A stretch of DNA of 46,722 nucleotides from contig NZ_JAURXB010000200.1 in the NCBI RefSeq assembly GCF_030654605.1, positions 1-46,722 on the forward strand. The letters are read 5' to 3'. The position numbers and the translations under genes are program-made. Source of the stretch: Bradyrhizobium sp. Its GTDB lineage: Bacteria > Pseudomonadota > Alphaproteobacteria > Rhizobiales > Xanthobacteraceae. The notes beneath the pieces are model-generated. The model made no database searches. It saw only the letters and a list, made by a program, of their open reading frames with translations, and was not told where the DNA came from. Positions 32,709 through 42,697 of the stretch are shown piece after piece (within the stretch, counting starts at the first letter, position 1; every line of letters starts with the position of its first letter).

Positions 32709-33410
32709 ATGAAACTGGCAAAACCCCGCATCGATATCGGTTTTGCGACCAATGATGCGCCGGCCGCGCTGGCATTCTGGCAGAACCGGATCGGCCTGCC
32801 GTTCGACTACACCCAGCCGATCCGCCGCGGTTACAAGCAGCACCGTCACGATCTCTGCGGCTCGATCCTGAAGATCAACCAGGTCTACGATCCGCTCCCC
32901 GACGCCCCGCCGGCGGGCTACCGCGAATTGCTGATCGCGCGCGACGGCATCGCGGCGCCGCTGCCGCTCGTCGATCCCGACGGCAACCGCGTCTCGCTGG
33001 TGCCGAGGGGCATGCTCGGGATCGAGCGTATCGGAATCCGCCTCGGCGTCCGCGACGTCGAGGCGCATCGACGTTTCTATATGGAGGCGCTCGGACTGCC
33101 GCAGGGCAACGCCAATGGCCCCGGGGAGACCTATCTCGCCGGCGATACCGTGCTGATCGTGGAGCCCGACCCCGGCGCGCCGCATGATGCGGCGTTCGAG
33201 GGCAAGGGGTGGCGCTACATCACGTTCCAGGTGTTCGAGGTCGACCGCGAGCACGCTCATGTGCTGGCCCATGGCGGCCGCGAGGCGCGCGCGCCGGTGA
33301 CGCTGGGGACCACGGCGCGGATCTCGATGGTGCGCGACCCCGATGGCAACTGGATCGAACTGTCGCAGCGCGCCTCGCTCACGGGATCGCTGGAGCCGGC
33401 AAGCGCGTAG
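32709..33410 (+). CDS. Two-domain VOC-superfamily protein (glyoxalase/dioxygenase type)
   Basis: The 233-residue protein consists of two vicinal-oxygen-chelate modules (about 8-100 and 106-225). The second has IRLGVRDVEAHRRFYMEALGLP and the terminal VRDPDGNWIELSQR, in which Glu and an upstream His are typical metal ligands; the first ends LVDPDGNRVSLV, lacking the usual Glu. This one-competent, one-degenerate arrangement is like extradiol dioxygenase-type or glyoxalase-like VOC proteins, but the substrate is unknown. It is divergent from the LLM monooxygenase, with 171 bases between the starts. Confidence 0.88.
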   Translation: MKLAKPRIDIGFATNDAPAALAFWQNRIGLPFDYTQPIRRGYKQHRHDLCGSILKINQVYDPLPDAPPAGYRELLIARDGIAAPLPLVDPDGNRVSLVPRGMLGIERIGIRLGVRDVEAHRRFYMEALGLPQGNANGPGETYLAGDTVLIVEPDPGAPHDAAFEGKGWRYITFQVFEVDREHAHVLAHGGREARAPVTLGTTARISMVRDPDGNWIELSQRASLTGSLEPASA

Positions 33411-33475
33411 GTCCGATGCATACAAACTTAATGAACATGATCTAATCGTCTTCACGCATTCCAGAACAGAACGCG

Positions 33476-33514
33476 AAGGTCCCGGTCCTTCTGTGGCGGT
33501 CGAGCCGGGACCTT
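33476..33514 (+). terminator. Hairpin after the VOC gene
   Basis: AAGGTCCCGG at 33476-33485 and CCGGGACCTT at 33505-33514 are exact complements around a 19-base loop, followed by CATCTC and TTTCCCC. It lies 66 bases after the VOC stop. The 507-base region 33411-33917 otherwise holds only the pseudogene remnant and the start region of the esterase gene. Confidence 0.55.
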
Positions 33515-33583
33515 CATCTCAAATCTTTCCCCCTGTTGCAGCTCCGGCCGGCCTCTCTGCACTCAATTCGGGTCCGGTTGGGC

Positions 33584-33826
33584 GGCCTTCCGGCGTTCGA
33601 CAACGATCCGGGTTTTAGCTGGAACATCTGGGCCGGACTGTTGCGTCCCGACGACAGACTTCGACTCCGTGTCGACGCGGCGATCGAGGCGCTGCTGGCG
33701 GGTGGCACGATCGCGCAAAATACGCCCGCTACGGCATCGAACTGCGGCCTCGCGGTGAGGGGCAGCACGCCCGCCACATTCCAGCCGTCGATGCGGCGCG
33801 CCGTTAAGCAACGTCCTGTTAAAAGC
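33584..33826 (+). pseudogene. Frameshifted remnant of a family 3 solute-binding protein
   Basis: One plus frame reads FDNDPGFSWNIWAGLLRPDD, then RLRLRVDAAIEALLAGGTIAQ. After the run of four A at about 33717-33720 the similarity continues only in another frame as KYARYGIELRP, ending at the TAA near 33826. Together this is the C-terminal end typical of periplasmic binding proteins of amino acid/quinoprotein-associated type (WNIGVGLRKGDD, LLADGTIAxIYxKYGI). One missing A in the run accounts for the shift. No signal peptide or N-terminal lobe precedes it, so this is a decayed fragment. Confidence 0.6.
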
Positions 33827-33904
33827 GGGGATTGACAGCGCACGACCTTTTTATTTTGCAGTGCAGCAACTATCTGGTCCTGATGGGGTTAATAAGCCTC
33901 GCAT

Positions 33905-33911
33905 AAAGGAG
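33905..33911 (+). promoter_or_regulatory. Ribosome binding site supporting the TTG start of the esterase
   Basis: AAAGGAG lies six bases before TTG 33918. The upstream GTG at 33861 in the same frame has no such site, so the TTG is the better start. Confidence 0.6.
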
Positions 33912-33917
33912 CCGCCG

Positions 33918-35138
33918 TTGTCCCTCGCCGATAATATCGAATTCCTGCGACGTCTGCCTAAGCTGAACGGTTTCAATGGCTTGGGGGATATCGGGCGGAA
34001 TCTGCGGTCACCCGTGGACAGTCCGCTGGTGGAAACCGCCGACTTTGGGTCCAATCCGGGCGCACTCCGGATGTTTTCATTCGTGCCGGATCACCGCCAG
34101 GCGGTGCCGGCGCTGGTCGTCGTCCTGCACGGCTGCGGACAGACCGCGGCCGGCTACGATCTCGGCGCCGGCTGGTCGATGCTGGCGAAGCATTACGGCT
34201 TCGCGCTGCTGATGCCGCAGCAGCAGTCATCGAACAATGGCAATGGCTGTTTCAACTGGTTCAATCCGGAGGATACCGCGCGCGACAGCGGCGAGGCCTG
34301 CTCGATCCGGCAGATGATCGCGCGGATGGAGCTCGATGTCGGCATCGATGCGCGACGCGTCTTCGTCACCGGGCTCTCCGCCGGCGGCGCCATGACCTCG
34401 GTGATGCTGGCAACCTATCCCGAATTATTCGCCGGCGGCGCCATCATCGCCGGACTGCCGTTCGGCGTCGCCACCAACATGCGCGAAGCGCTCAGCGGCA
34501 TGTTCCAGTCGCCATCCCGTCCGGCCGGCGAACTCGGCGATCTCGTGCGCAACGCGTCAAATCACAAGGGCCCCTGGCCGAAGCTGTCGGTCTGGCATGG
34601 CAGCGCCGACCGCACCGTCAATCCCGCCAATGCCGACGAGATCGTCAAGCAGTGGCTCGACGTGCATGGGCTGCCGTCGGCGCCGATGTCCGAGGCCGAT
34701 GTCGACGGTTACCCCCGCCAGGTCTGGTGGAACGCGGATGGCGAAACCATCGTCGAGTCCTACACCATCACCAACATGGCGCATGGCACGCCGCTCGGGA
34801 TCGGTGACAATGACGAGCGCTACGGCGCGCAGGGCGCGTTCCTGATCGAAGCCGGCATTTCATCCTCCTATCACATCGCGAATTTCTTCGGCCTCACCGA
34901 ATGGATTCATCTGGCTGCCAGGGAAACTGCGAAGGAAACTGCGAAGGAAACGGAAAAGCCAGCCGTGAAGACAACTGCGACCGCCGAGGGCGCACCGGAT
35001 CTGACACGGGTGCTCTGGCCGATGACCACGCTCAGTCGCCGTCCCGAGCCGACTCCGGCCGCGCCTCAAAAGCGCGCCGGCATCGATGTCAGCGCCGTCA
35101 TCACCCGCGCGCTCACGGCCGCCGGCCTGATGAAATAG
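33918..35138 (+). CDS. PHB depolymerase family esterase
   Basis: The 406-residue alpha/beta hydrolase has an oxyanion segment VVLHGCGQ, the nucleophile Ser154 in GLSAGG, Asp231 in HGSADRTVNP and His289 in NMAHGTPLG, a complete catalytic triad of the type 2/PhaZ-like esterase group. There is no signal peptide, so it would act inside the cell or leave by another route. The start is TTG 33918 (see the ribosome site). The C-terminal 60 residues are a low-complexity linker (TAKETAKETEKPA, containing a 12-base direct repeat in DNA) followed by a short helix ending ALTAAGLMK. Substrate may be poly-3-hydroxyalkanoate oligomers or another ester such as a feruloyl ester. Confidence 0.9.
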   Translation: MSLADNIEFLRRLPKLNGFNGLGDIGRNLRSPVDSPLVETADFGSNPGALRMFSFVPDHRQAVPALVVVLHGCGQTAAGYDLGAGWSMLAKHYGFALLMPQQQSSNNGNGCFNWFNPEDTARDSGEACSIRQMIARMELDVGIDARRVFVTGLSAGGAMTSVMLATYPELFAGGAIIAGLPFGVATNMREALSGMFQSPSRPAGELGDLVRNASNHKGPWPKLSVWHGSADRTVNPANADEIVKQWLDVHGLPSAPMSEADVDGYPRQVWWNADGETIVESYTITNMAHGTPLGIGDNDERYGAQGAFLIEAGISSSYHIANFFGLTEWIHLAARETAKETAKETEKPAVKTTATAEGAPDLTRVLWPMTTLSRRPEPTPAAPQKRAGIDVSAVITRALTAAGLMK

Positions 35139-35144
35139 CGGCCG

Positions 35145-35162
35145 TGCCGGGCCGCCCCGGCA
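35145..35162 (+). terminator. Short GC-rich hairpin after the esterase gene
   Basis: TGCCGGG (35145-35151) and CCCGGCA (35156-35162) form a seven-base stem with a four-base loop six bases after the stop. There is no T tract, so termination is uncertain. Confidence 0.35.
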
Positions 35163-35212
35163 TCCGCCCTGCGGGCTCGGGCTACTTTGTTCCATCGATA
35201 CCGGATTTATTT

Positions 35213-35237
35213 GGAACCAACGGCTGTCTTGTGCGTT
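35213..35237 (+). promoter_or_regulatory. EcfG-type general-stress promoter in front of the hybrid kinase gene
   Basis: GGAAC at 35213-35217 is followed after exactly 16 bases by CGTT at 35234-35237. GGAAC-N16/17-CGTT is the consensus for the alphaproteobacterial general-stress sigma factor EcfG. Transcription would start about 10 bases later, giving a leader of about 60 bases before the ATG at 35305, in the correct orientation. Confidence 0.7.
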
Positions 35238-35304
35238 TGGGGCTGTGACCGGCGGTTACGTTCCGGCTGCTCGTTTGGGCTGAACCAGCCACCGATCGTT
35301 TTGA

Positions 35305-37794
<2,490 letters not shown>

Positions 37795-37809
37795 CGATTG
37801 GTCCATGGC

Positions 37810-37826
37810 CGGGTCGGTGTGACCCG
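37810..37826 (+). terminator. Small hairpin downstream of the hybrid kinase gene
   Basis: CGGGTC (37810-37815) and GACCCG (37821-37826) form a six-base stem with a five-base loop 15 bases after the stop. It could be a weak terminator. Confidence 0.3.
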
Positions 37827-37914
37827 TGGTCTCGTCGCGTGACGCTCGCCTATTGATGCCCCGGACAAAGTGACCGATGATCGCGGCGGGTGGTTGCGTG
37901 AGGGGCTTTGAGTC

Positions 37915-39189
37915 ATGCGGATTTCGTGGCCGATCCGGTTTGCCCTGGCGGCGGTTATCCTGCTGCCTTGCCTGGCGCTGCACGCCGCTCCGGCGTTGGC
38001 AGAAAAACGCGTCGCGCTCGTGATCGGCAACGGCGCCTACCGGAACGCTACCCCTCTGCCGAACCCGCGCAACGACGCGCAGGATGTCGCCGCGGCACTG
38101 ACCCGCACCGGATTTGAGACTATTATCGGCGTCGATCTCGATCGCGCCAGCATGGACAAGGTCGCCGTCGCCTTTAACCGCGCCGCGCGGGATGCAGATG
38201 TTGCTGTGTTCTACTATAGCGGCCACGCCTTGCAGTTTGCCGGCGTCAATTACCTGATGCCGGTCGACGCCAGACTGACCGATGAGGCCGATCTACGGCT
38301 GATGGCGCGGGTCGATGACGTGGTCGCCGACCTGCAGCAGGCGAAGAATCTCCGCATCCTGGTGCTCGATGCCTGCCGCGACAATCCGTTCGCCGAAGCG
38401 TTGAAGCGTTCGGTCGGGCGCACCAGGGGCGCCACCCTCGGCAACGGTCTTGCCAAGATGGACAGTCCGAAGGGCATGATCGTCGCCTACGCCACGCAGG
38501 CCGGCCGTACCGCCGAAGACGGCTTCGGCCGGAACAGCCCGTATACGGCGGCGTTCCTCAGGAACATCGAGACGCCGGAAGAAATCGGCACAGTGTTTCG
38601 CCGGATCAGCGCCGACGTTTACGATGCCACCCGGCGGACACAGCTTCCCGAGCTGTCGCTGTCGCTGATCGGCGAGTTCTATCTGAAAGGCCGGTCGTCG
38701 GCCGCTTCACCGGCGACGGCAAAGTCGGACGAGGTGTCCGCGCTGGAGCAGCGCCTGAAAAGCCTTGAAGAGCGGCTGAGGACGAAAGATGAGCCACAGA
38801 GCGCGCTGGCGCCGGCGGCGCGGATGACTCCGCCGGTTACGGCCGCACCTGCAGCGCTGCCGCCGGCGGCCGGCGCCTACGACCCGGTCGGCGCCGTAAC
38901 GGCCTTTTACACCGCGCTTTCGGAAGCCAACGGCCGTTCGGCAGTGGCGTGGGTGGTGCCGGAAAAGCGCGGCGCCGGGCCTTATGTCGAGGCCAACATC
39001 ACCAAGTTCTATTCAAGCCTGCGCGAGCCGCTCAGGATCCTGAGCGTCGAGCGGATCGACGCCGATCATGTCGGCGTCAAGTACAGTTTTGTGCGGCCGA
39101 GCGGCAGCGCATGTGCCGGCGACGCCAAGGTCAATACGGTGTTCCAGAAAGGCCGGACATTTATCAAGGGCATCGCGGCGAATTGCTAG
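37915..39189 (+). CDS. Secreted caspase-fold protease (peptidase C14 family)
   Basis: The 424-residue protein has a signal peptide (RFALAAVILLPCLALHAAPALA) then a caspase-like domain (about 30-255): ALVIGNGAYRNATPLPNPRNDA, catalytic His104 in YYSGHALQ and Cys154 in LDACRDNPF. Both dyad residues are present, so it may be an active Arg/Lys-type orthocaspase. A coiled linker (VSALEQRLKSLEERLRTK, about 280-300) and Ala/Pro-rich spacer lead to a C-terminal domain of about 95 residues (AVTAFYTALSEANGRSAVAWVVPEKR to the end) with two cysteines, probably a ligand or partner module. Action in the periplasm is inferred. Confidence 0.92.
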   Translation: MRISWPIRFALAAVILLPCLALHAAPALAEKRVALVIGNGAYRNATPLPNPRNDAQDVAAALTRTGFETIIGVDLDRASMDKVAVAFNRAARDADVAVFYYSGHALQFAGVNYLMPVDARLTDEADLRLMARVDDVVADLQQAKNLRILVLDACRDNPFAEALKRSVGRTRGATLGNGLAKMDSPKGMIVAYATQAGRTAEDGFGRNSPYTAAFLRNIETPEEIGTVFRRISADVYDATRRTQLPELSLSLIGEFYLKGRSSAASPATAKSDEVSALEQRLKSLEERLRTKDEPQSALAPAARMTPPVTAAPAALPPAAGAYDPVGAVTAFYTALSEANGRSAVAWVVPEKRGAGPYVEANITKFYSSLREPLRILSVERIDADHVGVKYSFVRPSGSACAGDAKVNTVFQKGRTFIKGIAANC

Positions 39190-39201
39190 GTTCGCCGTCG
39201 C

Positions 39202-39888
39202 TTACATCTCGCCGGTGAGGAACGGATTGGTCATCCGCTCCTGGCCGATGCTGGAGCCGGGACCGTGGCCGCAGATGAAGCCGACATCGTCGCCGAGCGG
39301 CAGCAGTTTTTCGGTGATCGATCTGATCAGTGTGCCGTGATCGCCGCCGGGCAGATCGGTGCGCCCGACCGAGCCGCTGAACAAGACGTCGCCGACATGG
39401 GCGAAACGCATCTCCTTGTTGAAGAAGACGACGCTGCCCGGCGAATGGCCGGGGCAATGCAGGACATCGAAGACGAGCTTGCCGACCGAGACCTGATCGC
39501 CTTCCTCGAGCCAGCGGTCGGGTACGAAATCGCGCACGCCGGCCATGCCGAAGCGCAAGCCGCTCATCACCACATTGTCGGTCAGGAACTTGTCGTCGAT
39601 ATGGGGACCGATGATCTCGACCTCGAGCGCGTCGCGCAGATCGGCGGCGCCGCCGACATGGTCGATATGGCCATGGGTCAGCCAGATCTTTTCCACCGAC
39701 ACGTTGGCCTGCTTGATCGCGGCCAGAATCTTGTCGACGTCGCCGCCGGGGTCGATCACCACGGCCTTCCTGGTGGCTTCGCACCACAGCAGCATGCAGT
39801 TCTGTTCGAACAGCGTGACGGGAATGATGAGGGCGCCGGCCTTCGCCGTCGCGTCGGTTTGCTGGTTGGCTTCTGTTTGCTGGGTCAT
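39202..39888 (-). CDS. MBL-fold metallo-hydrolase (glyoxalase II/YcbL-like)
   Basis: The 228-residue enzyme carries the metallo-beta-lactamase motif THGHIDH (with both metal sites), a CPGHSPGS histidine, the aspartate in FAHVGDVLF, and a last histidine in ICGHGPGS. PVTLFEQNCMLLWCE at the N-terminus is characteristic of small glyoxalase II-like YcbL hydrolases, which cleave thioesters such as S-lactoylglutathione. Substrate is inferred. The N-terminus begins with a Gln/Thr-rich stretch. It converges with the caspase gene, 12 bases apart, and its upstream region is the large palindromic element. Confidence 0.92.
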   Translation of the reverse strand: MTQQTEANQQTDATAKAGALIIPVTLFEQNCMLLWCEATRKAVVIDPGGDVDKILAAIKQANVSVEKIWLTHGHIDHVGGAADLRDALEVEIIGPHIDDKFLTDNVVMSGLRFGMAGVRDFVPDRWLEEGDQVSVGKLVFDVLHCPGHSPGSVVFFNKEMRFAHVGDVLFSGSVGRTDLPGGDHGTLIRSITEKLLPLGDDVGFICGHGPGSSIGQERMTNPFLTGEM

Positions 39889-39942
39889 GGCCGCACAATG
39901 CCGATTTTTGGCGGCTCGCCAAGAAAAAGATTCGACACTTTT

Positions 39943-40084
39943 CTTCTCCCCTCCTCCCGCGTAGCGGTGGGGAGGGGTCGGGGGTGGGGGGTCTCTCCGC
40001 GCGTACGACTGAAAGCGAATTTGCTGAGACGCCCCCCACCCTCGACCCCCCCACGCGCAAGGGCGCGTGGGGGGAGGGGAGAAG
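39943..40084. repeat. Large palindromic intergenic element (142 bases)
   Basis: The outer arms CTTCTCCCCTCC... and ...GGGGAGGGGAGAAG are complementary, and inside them GGGGTGGGGGGTCTC (about 39980-39995) faces GAGACGCCCCCCACC (about 40026-40040). A central unpaired segment of about 30 bases remains. Its left end begins 55 bases upstream of the MBL gene start and its right end is nine bases beyond the lpxD stop, so it sits between two genes transcribed on the same strand. It shares internal sequence with the element at 20383-20502 and its right half with the hairpin at 43205-43253. Confidence 0.78.
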
Positions 40085-40093
40085 AAGTTAGCG

Positions 40094-41191
40094 CTAACTC
40101 TCGGACGGATCGTCGTCGGAGGTCTTTTCGTCGGAGGTCTCTTCGTCCGACTTCTTGCGGGCCTGCGCCGCGAGTCGCTCCAGCGCCACCACTTCGCGCA
40201 ACCATTGTTTTTTCGGCTTGGCCGGGAAGCCGCCCCAGAACTGTCCCGCGGGCACGTTCTCGTAAATGGTCGATCTCGCTGCCGTGATCGCGCCCTTGCC
40301 GACGGTGATATGCGGGATGATGCCGGTGCGCGGTCCGAGCACGACGAGATCCTCCAGCGTCACGCTGCCGCTGAGGCCGGACTGGGCGACGATGATGCAG
40401 TGGCGGCCGACGATGCAGTTGTGGCCGATCTGGCAGAGATTATCGATCTTGGTTCCCTCGCCGATCACGGTGTCCCGAATGCCGCCGCGATCGATCCGCG
40501 TGCCCGAGCCGATCTCGACGTCATCATGAATCACCACGCTGCCGACCTGCGGCACCTTGGTATGTCCCTCCGCGCCCAGCAGATAGCCAAAACCGTCCTG
40601 GCCGATATCGCATCCGGGGTGGATGATGACGCGGTCGCCGAGGTGGCTGTGGGTCACCGTGCAGTTGGCCCCGATCGCGCAATCGTTGCCGATCCGCACC
40701 CCCGGGCCGATCACGGCGTGCGGGCCGATCAGCGTGCCGGCGCCGATGGTGGCGGACGGTCCGATCACCGCGAACGGATCGACCGTGACGCCCGCTCCCA
40801 GCTGCGCCGTCGGGTGCACCATCGCGCCCGGCGAGACGCCCACGGTGCCGAACATCGAAGCCGGACGCAGCGCGCCGCTGTAGATCTGGCGGGCGACCGC
40901 GACAAAGGCGTCATACGGTTTTCGCACGCGCAATACCGCGGTTCCCTCGGGGGCATGGCGCACGAAGCGCTCGCTGGTCAGGATGACCCCGGCCCCGGTC
41001 GATCGCAGCGAAGCGACGAATTTGGTTTCGGAAACGAAGGTGAGATCGGTCGCCGTAGCCTGATCCACCGGCGCAATGCCGCTGACGCGGCGGGCGAGGT
41101 CGGCTCCCTCGCACGGCTCGGCCCCGGTCAATGCGGCAATCTCGGCGACGCTGAAATCCGCGCCGCGCGCAAAAAAACTGAACTCGGTCAC
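40094..41191 (-). CDS. lpxD: UDP-3-O-(3-hydroxyacyl)glucosamine N-acyltransferase
   Basis: The 365-residue protein has the uridine-binding N-terminal domain (to about 100; VDQATATDLTFVSETKF) and a left-handed beta helix of hexapeptide repeats (about 110-320) with catalytic His257 in QIGHNCIVG and DGFGYLL just before it. LpxD adds the 3-hydroxyacyl group to UDP-glucosamine in lipid A synthesis. I chose GTG 41189-41191, giving MTEFSFFARGADFSVAEIAALTG, the normal family start; a longer frame to 41326 is not supported. Unusually, no fabZ, lpxA or bamA is adjacent, and the protein ends in a repetitive acidic tail (SDEETSDEKTSDDDPSES). Confidence 0.95.
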   Translation of the reverse strand: MTEFSFFARGADFSVAEIAALTGAEPCEGADLARRVSGIAPVDQATATDLTFVSETKFVASLRSTGAGVILTSERFVRHAPEGTAVLRVRKPYDAFVAVARQIYSGALRPASMFGTVGVSPGAMVHPTAQLGAGVTVDPFAVIGPSATIGAGTLIGPHAVIGPGVRIGNDCAIGANCTVTHSHLGDRVIIHPGCDIGQDGFGYLLGAEGHTKVPQVGSVVIHDDVEIGSGTRIDRGGIRDTVIGEGTKIDNLCQIGHNCIVGRHCIIVAQSGLSGSVTLEDLVVLGPRTGIIPHITVGKGAITAARSTIYENVPAGQFWGGFPAKPKKQWLREVVALERLAAQARKKSDEETSDEKTSDDDPSES

Positions 41192-41274
41192 AATCCCCGC
41201 CCCCTCAGGCGGCACTACATAACCCGGCAGGGCGCCATTCCCAAGCCCAATCCGGGGGTGGGAAGGGCTCTCTC

Positions 41275-41397
41275 GTCGTCCCTGCGAACGAACGCAGGGA
41301 CCCATACCGCGTGGTCTATCGTTCAAGCACTCTATCAGGCGGCTTGCGTGCGACCACCGCCGCGGCGTATGGGTCCCGGCTCGGAGGCCGGGACGAC
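41275..41397. repeat. Palindromic element between lpxD and the VWA gene
   Basis: GTCGTCCCTGCG at 41275-41286 and the complement-like GGCCGGGACGAC (about 41386-41397) bound the element; inside, GGGACCCATAC (about 41296-41306) faces GTATGGGTCCC (about 41368-41378). It is a typical bradyrhizobial repeat of the type GTCCCTGCG...CGCAGGGAC. It lies upstream of lpxD's start and downstream of the VWA gene's stop. Confidence 0.72.
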
Positions 41398-41417
41398 ACC
41401 GTTTGTGATGATGCAGA

Positions 41418-42539
41418 TTACCGCTTGATCTGCGCCTTCAGCGTATCCTCGACCACGCGATCGAACGACGACGCCTTCGGCGGCGCCTTGGCTTGCGCTT
41501 CGGCGACGAACTTGTCGCGCTTGGCCACCAGCGCGCCGAGTTTTTCGTTCAACGCCTTGCGCTGGTTCATCTGCCTGTCGACTTCATCCATGCGCCGCTC
41601 CGGCTTCATCGCGCGGAGATTCTCCGGCAAGTCATCCTCCTTGATGGTGGAGAAGCTGGTGCGGCCGGCCTTGACGTCGCTCACCAGGTCGCCGTCGCCG
41701 GTGACGGCCTCCGACGATCTCTTGGCGCGCTTGTTGAGATAAACAGCCATCTCGGACGCCTGCGCCGGCGCCGCGGCCGCCACCTGCGATAATTGCCTCG
41801 TCTTGTCCTCGGTACGCTTCTGTAGCGCCCGCGAACCGTAGGGGATCACGGTGCCGTTGATTTCGCGCTGCAGGATGATGATGTCTTCGTCATAGGGCGT
41901 CTCGATGATGACGACCTGGCCGCCATCCTGCGGGATCGGGATGAAGCGGCCGTTGCCGTTCTGCGCGATATCGCGCCACACCCGCTCGGTGTCGCGGGCG
42001 TTGCCGGCCAGCACCGCGTTGACGAGGATGTCCTTCTGCTTTGCTACTGCCAGCGTGGTCGGATATTTGGTGTCCTGCGCGTAGTCCATATGCGGCGGCG
42101 CGTCGCCGACCAGGAACACGATCCGCCTGGTATCGCCGGACAGCGTCCAGCGCAGTTTGTTGACGGCGACGTCGAGCGCTTCGTTGACGCTCTCGGCCCA
42201 GTCGCCGCCGCCGCGCGCCTTCATCTCCAGCAGATTGGCGTAGAGGTCCTGGATGTCGGTGGTGAGGTCGAACGTCCTGGTGACGTAATCGTCGCCGACG
42301 TCGCGATAGGCGACCAGCCCCATGCGGATATCGGCGTCGGGATTGCTATCCACGATGGCGGTCGCAATCGACCAGATCTTGCGCTTGGCGCCCTCGAGCA
42401 GGCCGCCCATCGAGCCCGTGGTGTCCAGCACGAACGCGACCTCGACGGTGGGTTTTGCGACGGCTGCCGAAAAGCCTGCCGACAACGGCAGGCTGGCAAG
42501 CGCGAGCGCGAATGCGCTCCTGGTGATGACTGACTTCAT
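41418..42539 (-). CDS. Secreted VWA-domain protein
   Basis: The 373-residue protein has a signal peptide (about 1-28, ending AAVAK) and a von Willebrand A domain with the metal site DTTGSMGG (Asp39, Thr41, Ser43), AYRDVGDDY and VGDAPPHMDY. The C-terminal 160 residues are helical with coiled-coil character (QMNQRKALNEKLGALVAKRDKF) and a basic end. The ATG at 42539 lies behind GGAGGAGACC. VWA proteins usually bind partners in the periplasm or cell envelope through the metal site; no partner gene is adjacent. Some relatives are annotated as vWA-type protein kinase-like, but no kinase motif is seen here. Confidence 0.92.
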   Translation of the reverse strand: MKSVITRSAFALALASLPLSAGFSAAVAKPTVEVAFVLDTTGSMGGLLEGAKRKIWSIATAIVDSNPDADIRMGLVAYRDVGDDYVTRTFDLTTDIQDLYANLLEMKARGGGDWAESVNEALDVAVNKLRWTLSGDTRRIVFLVGDAPPHMDYAQDTKYPTTLAVAKQKDILVNAVLAGNARDTERVWRDIAQNGNGRFIPIPQDGGQVVIIETPYDEDIIILQREINGTVIPYGSRALQKRTEDKTRQLSQVAAAAPAQASEMAVYLNKRAKRSSEAVTGDGDLVSDVKAGRTSFSTIKEDDLPENLRAMKPERRMDEVDRQMNQRKALNEKLGALVAKRDKFVAEAQAKAPPKASSFDRVVEDTLKAQIKR

Positions 42540-42697
42540 CTTGTTGGTCTCCTCCGGTGTTCCGTCCCCTGGAACCGAGAGTTCCCCGGCTTCACGGTCC
42601 GGTGAGGTCCAAATCAAGGCCGCGTGATCGCGAAATTACGGCTTATTGGCGCACCGGTTTAATGGGCGGCCGGCGCAAGATCAGCTAGACTGCATCC

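Noticed and set aside
31296..33455. Extension of the LLM monooxygenase to a 719-codon frame
   Set aside because: The first 305 codons overlap the divergent VOC gene and are not conserved-looking; ATG 32537 has a ribosome site and the family N-terminus.
33536..33835. Plus-strand frame of 99 codons, possible small gene
   Set aside because: No ribosome site; its similarity to solute-binding proteins stops at a frameshift, so it is treated as part of a pseudogene.
33832..33860. TTGACA followed by an AT-rich block upstream of the esterase gene
   Set aside because: The spacing to any -10-like hexamer is poor; kept out of the feature list.
40067..41428. Plus-strand frame of 453 codons opposite lpxD
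   Set aside because: Asp, His and Ala rich; a mirror of the hexapeptide repeats of lpxD.
42540..42697. LexA box upstream of mmcB
   Set aside because: GTTCC occurs at two places but no GTTC-N7-GTTC pair at the right spacing was found.
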